From contig JAQFVV010006643.1 in the NCBI GenBank assembly GCA_028023455.1, positions 126,001-190,000 on the forward strand: a stretch of DNA of 64,000 nt. Reading direction: 5' to 3'. Position 1 is the first letter of the stretch. Each line of letters starts with the position of its first letter. The DNA is from Epiperipatus broadwayi. Taxonomy: Eukaryota > Onychophora > Udeonychophora > Euonychophora > Peripatidae. The position numbers were made by a program, and so were the translations under genes. Shown piece after piece: positions 59,976 through 64,000 of the stretch. The notes beneath the pieces are model-generated. The model was not told where the DNA came from, made no database searches, and saw nothing but the letters and a program-made list of their open reading frames with translations.

Positions 59976-62900
59976 CATGACATGTTGATTTGCCCTGTGG
60001 CAATCTATGTTTATAAAAAAACTTTAAACTTTATAAATTATACTTCTCTTTCTTAAACTTTTATAAATTAGTTCTTTCAAATAAGATTTTTTTACTTTAA
60101 TAATTTTCTTGATAAAATAATTCTACAGTATTTTTGTTTAAACTTCTTTAACTAATTATAAATTCTTTTCATATTAAAATTTTATAATTCATAAAATTTA
60201 TGAACATGTACTACTGTTCATTAATGGTTCAATATGAATATATGAAGAAATGCAAAGAAAGTAAAGGAGAAGAATAAGAATAATGTACTGGTTGGTTTTA
60301 TACATTCATATAACAATATCTATAATTTAAGCAAAAGCACTTTGGATTCAATCATGTGTAAGATATATATGTCAGGAACTCTCATGAATCCTGCTCTGTT
60401 TTCCCATCTTCCAGATCTACTAACTAATGAACAGCAATCCCGATGATACCCAATTTATTTTATCTTTCTCGGCTGGCATTACACAGCAGAGAAACAGAGA
60501 CTCTGTTTGGAAACTGACATTATGGTAAAGTCATTAGCATAATCATAATTACATACATTTTAATGTGTTTAAAAGATTGTGTCCTTTCATGCTGTTTAAC
60601 ATATAATATTAGTGGGATATTATCATCTAGTCATAGTGAATACAGTTTGCATAATTAAAATATAATAATGTTTTCTAAATAAAAATAAATAAAAAAATGA
60701 TTCAAGAGATTGTTTGAATTTCATATATCTACTTTAATGACATGATTATAAACAAAATAATTAGTAAGTTTAATACAGTAATTCTCTGATTATTTCTCAT
60801 TAGCCCTTTTTTTACAATTTATTTGATAAACAGAAAACTTTATTTTACAATTTGGGAAATTACACATATATATTCATTGATGTATTGTCTTGGTGTGAGA
60901 AGATTGATATGCCAATAATTAATTGATTACATGATGATAATGTGATTTGACTAGTGCTATGTTATGAAGTAAAAATAAGATTCTTTTAATCCACCCCTAG
61001 TGATAAATAGCAGCACTTGATCACAATTTAAACCAGTAAATGTCATCTGGTTTTTATTATAATCTTTCTATAATTATTATTGACTTTAATAAATAAAATA
61101 ATTCATCCCAGCTTATGCTGAGCAATAAATGTATGTGGATGAGTTCATTTTATGAAATAAGTAAACTGTGTTACAGAATGGCACACACAAAAAAATCTAT
61201 TTAGGAAAATCAGAACATTATGGCTAAGGGATATTCATAGGCTTTCACTTAAAACTAGAAATAAACAGTGGTGTGAGCATGATGGAAAATTTGTTTGTGA
61301 TCCAGTCTTGGATCTGAAGAAGTGCTTCATCTTTTTATTTTGAAGAAATATAGACCAATTTCTTTTCTGCATCTTTAGCAGAATAAGTTCATTGAATGAG
61401 AATAACCCAGTGGGAGATGCTATGGGCTGTCTATCCCAGAGCTATCCTATGCAGATCTACCACATAGGAAGAAAAAGTCCCAAGGGTGAATCATGCTCTT
61501 TTTCACAGATCAGGATACGAAGAAATGAGGGCTCAGTTTTTTTCAACTGACCTGGTGGGATGAAGCAAATGTGAATAAGCAAAGAAGTCTATGCTAGCAA
61601 CGCTTGAAATGATATATGAACTTAAGAATCAAAATTAGTTAATAGTAATACTTATATATACTAAACAATATTGCATAATTTAATTTAGTTGGTAGAGAAA
61701 TTGATCTACATCAACTTAAAATCCCCTTTACTTATTTATTAATTATCATATAAACTTCCCACAGATGTTAAACAAAATATAAATCTTCGATCAATAGTGC
61801 ATCTTAATAACATAGAAGCAAATAAAACTTATCCATAAATATTAGGCAGTGGTCACAATATTTAATTAATAGAATAAAATAATTATTTAGTTTCATATGA
61901 ACACATTTATGATTTAAAAATTAGCGCTATCACTTTTTATAATTGAGAAAACATTTCATAAAGTTATTTAATTAGAAGACAGATTTCAGCTCTGCCATTA
62001 GTATAACATGAAAAAAAGACATAATTAACACATTTTGTCTCAATGTGGCAAGCATCCACAGTAAAAATAAAAAAATATTTTTAACTTGTAATTAACTAGC
62101 CTCCCTTCAAAAAGAAGGGTTTTTTAAAGAAAGCAAACATGCTTGTGAGTTTAGGAGGTTGTCAGCATATTAAGCTCAATTCAAAATATAATATATAAGC
62201 AATAAAGAGTAGAATAGGAAAATAATATTACATTACTGAGACTTAATAATAGGAGAAATATTATAGTAGGGTTCTTATAGAGAGTCAAATACAAATTTAA
62301 ACTAAGGAACAAAAATATAAATCATTTTAACAACTAATTTCCGATCTCAAGATCAGCTAAAAAATTATATTACATTTAAGAAATTTTTATATGAAATAGT
62401 TAGATTAAAGTTTAAATTATTTAAAGAAAGTTTATAAATCTTGAGAGGCAGCATGAGTTTATTACCTTAAACATCAAACAGCAGTCCTTGATTAAATGAA
62501 GCATCCATAAGGTTCCCTGAGGTAAGTCATAGGCATACTAGATCTAGTTATAACTCTTATTTGCCAGGCAGGTAGCATTTCCATTATTTAATTTTCAAGT
62601 ATAGTAACATAGTTCATAATAGGTCCAGGGGTATCTTTGTGGGAGACAGCATTGAAATAAATAGGAAAGGTGGATTTTCCCTCTACTTGATGCACATTGG
62701 ATTAAAAATTTGACTGGAGTAAAGTAAGTTGTTCATTGCTCTTCAAAAAAAGACACTCTCCTTTTCTGCATACAAATTTTGCCCTATTTATACTTTCATT
62801 AAATTTTATGGAATGCTTTTAGTTGTAATCACCTGAGGCAATTTGCATAACCATGACCCTATGCAAGTTGCAGACCAGATGCCCATTTTTGTTTTAGAAA

Positions 62901-64000
62901 GTCAGAAAAACAATATAACCACTTTAAAAAGGATAAAATTTCCATTAATAATTATTATATTATATTTCTAAAATTATACTATTTTAAATCTTACTAATGG
63001 ATTTTTGTACTAATTACTTTAATTACATTCAAGAACATTCAACAGGATTGCATCAGTTTTTCTGACCACCATTACTGAAAAATAAATAATATTTTAAATA
63101 TAGAATATGACGCGTAATAAATTGAAATAATAATTATTTTATATATAATCTTCCATCACCTGTTATATATACATATCATTTACACACACACATGATTCTT
63201 GATTATATTAATATTACTATTTATTTATTTATTTACTTATGTAAGATATCCAGAGATATCCCCATCAAAGTTATTTTGTAGAGAAAAAAGAAAAAAAAAA
63301 TAGTGAGATGAGGGTAAATATTAGCATAGCAGATGGGGTTTGAATTTGATTTGGTGGTGGGAGGTTGGATGGAACTGTGAAGTGCAATCTGACTCTCAGA
63401 TTGACCACTTCATTATACTTCTAAAAACATTTACATAATAAAACAAAACCACAAACATAATTACTACTCTACCTTCATCTAAATTTTAGCTTCATCATAT
63501 TAGAGATACATTTGCTGTATAAACATATCATGAAATATTACTGCAAACTTTCTAGACACACATCAATAGCTTACCCACTTCAATTAAATTCATAAATAGA
63601 ATTGAAAAAACAAAAATTGACATTGCTGAAAGTTTTTGTGGGAAGACTTTCCAATGGCAAAATCAAAATTACAGTCTTCTGAAAATCTGTACCCACAGAA
63701 AAATACTTGTCATATACATCCAATCATTAAAAAAGCATAAAAATTGAAATTAAATTATTACTATGAAACAAAGAAAAACAGTTTTCTCAGAAACCAGCAA
63801 CTTAAAAAAAGAAAGATCTTACATAGACACTCTCATAAATAATGGTTATTCATCATCTATTACTAAGAAAATCTTAAATAGACCACAAAGAGAAAGAATA
63901 AAATAAAAAACAATTATAGGTATTATATTTTATTTATATATATTAGGAATACTAATATGGTAAAGAAAATATGTAGTGAATACAATATCAGAACAGTTTT
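59976..64000. other. AT-rich intergenic DNA, no gene seen
   Basis: A GC-richer stretch at 61270-61590 could be an old element but has no recognisable protein. Otherwise simple AT-rich sequence to the window end. Confidence 0.6.

Overview
The window is AT-rich, repeat-dominated DNA from a eukaryotic genome, almost certainly a multicellular animal and most plausibly an invertebrate. The evidence is long non-coding stretches, many microsatellites and decayed copies of animal-type mobile elements: Penelope-like elements (PLE) with GIY-YIG endonuclease, Ty3/Gypsy LTR elements (one Mag-like), LINEs with an APE-type endonuclease, an RTE-like LINE, hAT-like and pogo/Tigger-like DNA elements and tRNA-derived SINE pieces. 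I cannot name the phylum from sequence alone. I see no prokaryotic feature and no recognisable multi-exon host gene.

Layout. 1-5.8 kb: AT-rich filler with an AT microsatellite and a small hairpin. 5.8-8.0 kb: a PLE present as a head-to-head inverted duplication with two arms of 876 bp. 8.3-8.9 kb: a 200-codon intact ORF of unknown function, the only convincing coding region that is not visibly a mobile element. 9.3-12.3 kb: an unbroken TAT array of about 187 units, a 40-bp minisatellite and a mixed triplet array; both triplet arrays look like expanded LINE 3' tails. 12.3-16.3 kb: a broken APE-type LINE on the minus strand; a related fragment lies at 18.6-19.3 kb. 21.3 kb: a GC-rich tRNA-like SINE. 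26.5-27.9 kb: a non-autonomous pogo/Tigger-like element with a hairpin inside. 29.6-30.4 kb: a second PLE family with the same inverted-duplication design. 36.1-37.2 kb: an RTE-like LINE 3' half split by a triplet array. 37.7-38.3 kb: an unrecognised pseudogene. 38.3-40.2 kb: a decayed Gypsy protease-RT-RNase H whose YxDD box has become an AT microsatellite. 45.5-51.0 kb: a DNA element with long terminal inverted repeats and degenerate internal tandem repeats, interrupted by a 3.3-kb LTR retrotransposon. 54.0-57.6 kb: three decayed pieces of a third PLE family, two of them arranged like a 5' inversion. 57.7-57.9 kb: a foldback element carrying a hammerhead-ribozyme-like core. 59.6-60.0 kb: a hAT-like MITE with an 8-bp target duplication.

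The most unusual items are: the LTR element at 46735-50024, whose single intact 524-codon ORF joins Gag and protease directly to the tail of integrase with RT, RNase H and the integrase core missing; the repeated inverted-duplication design of two unrelated PLE copies, with degenerate hammerhead-like motifs at their 3' ends; and the foldback element with a textbook hammerhead core. All calls were made by eye from sequence and translation; no database search was run.
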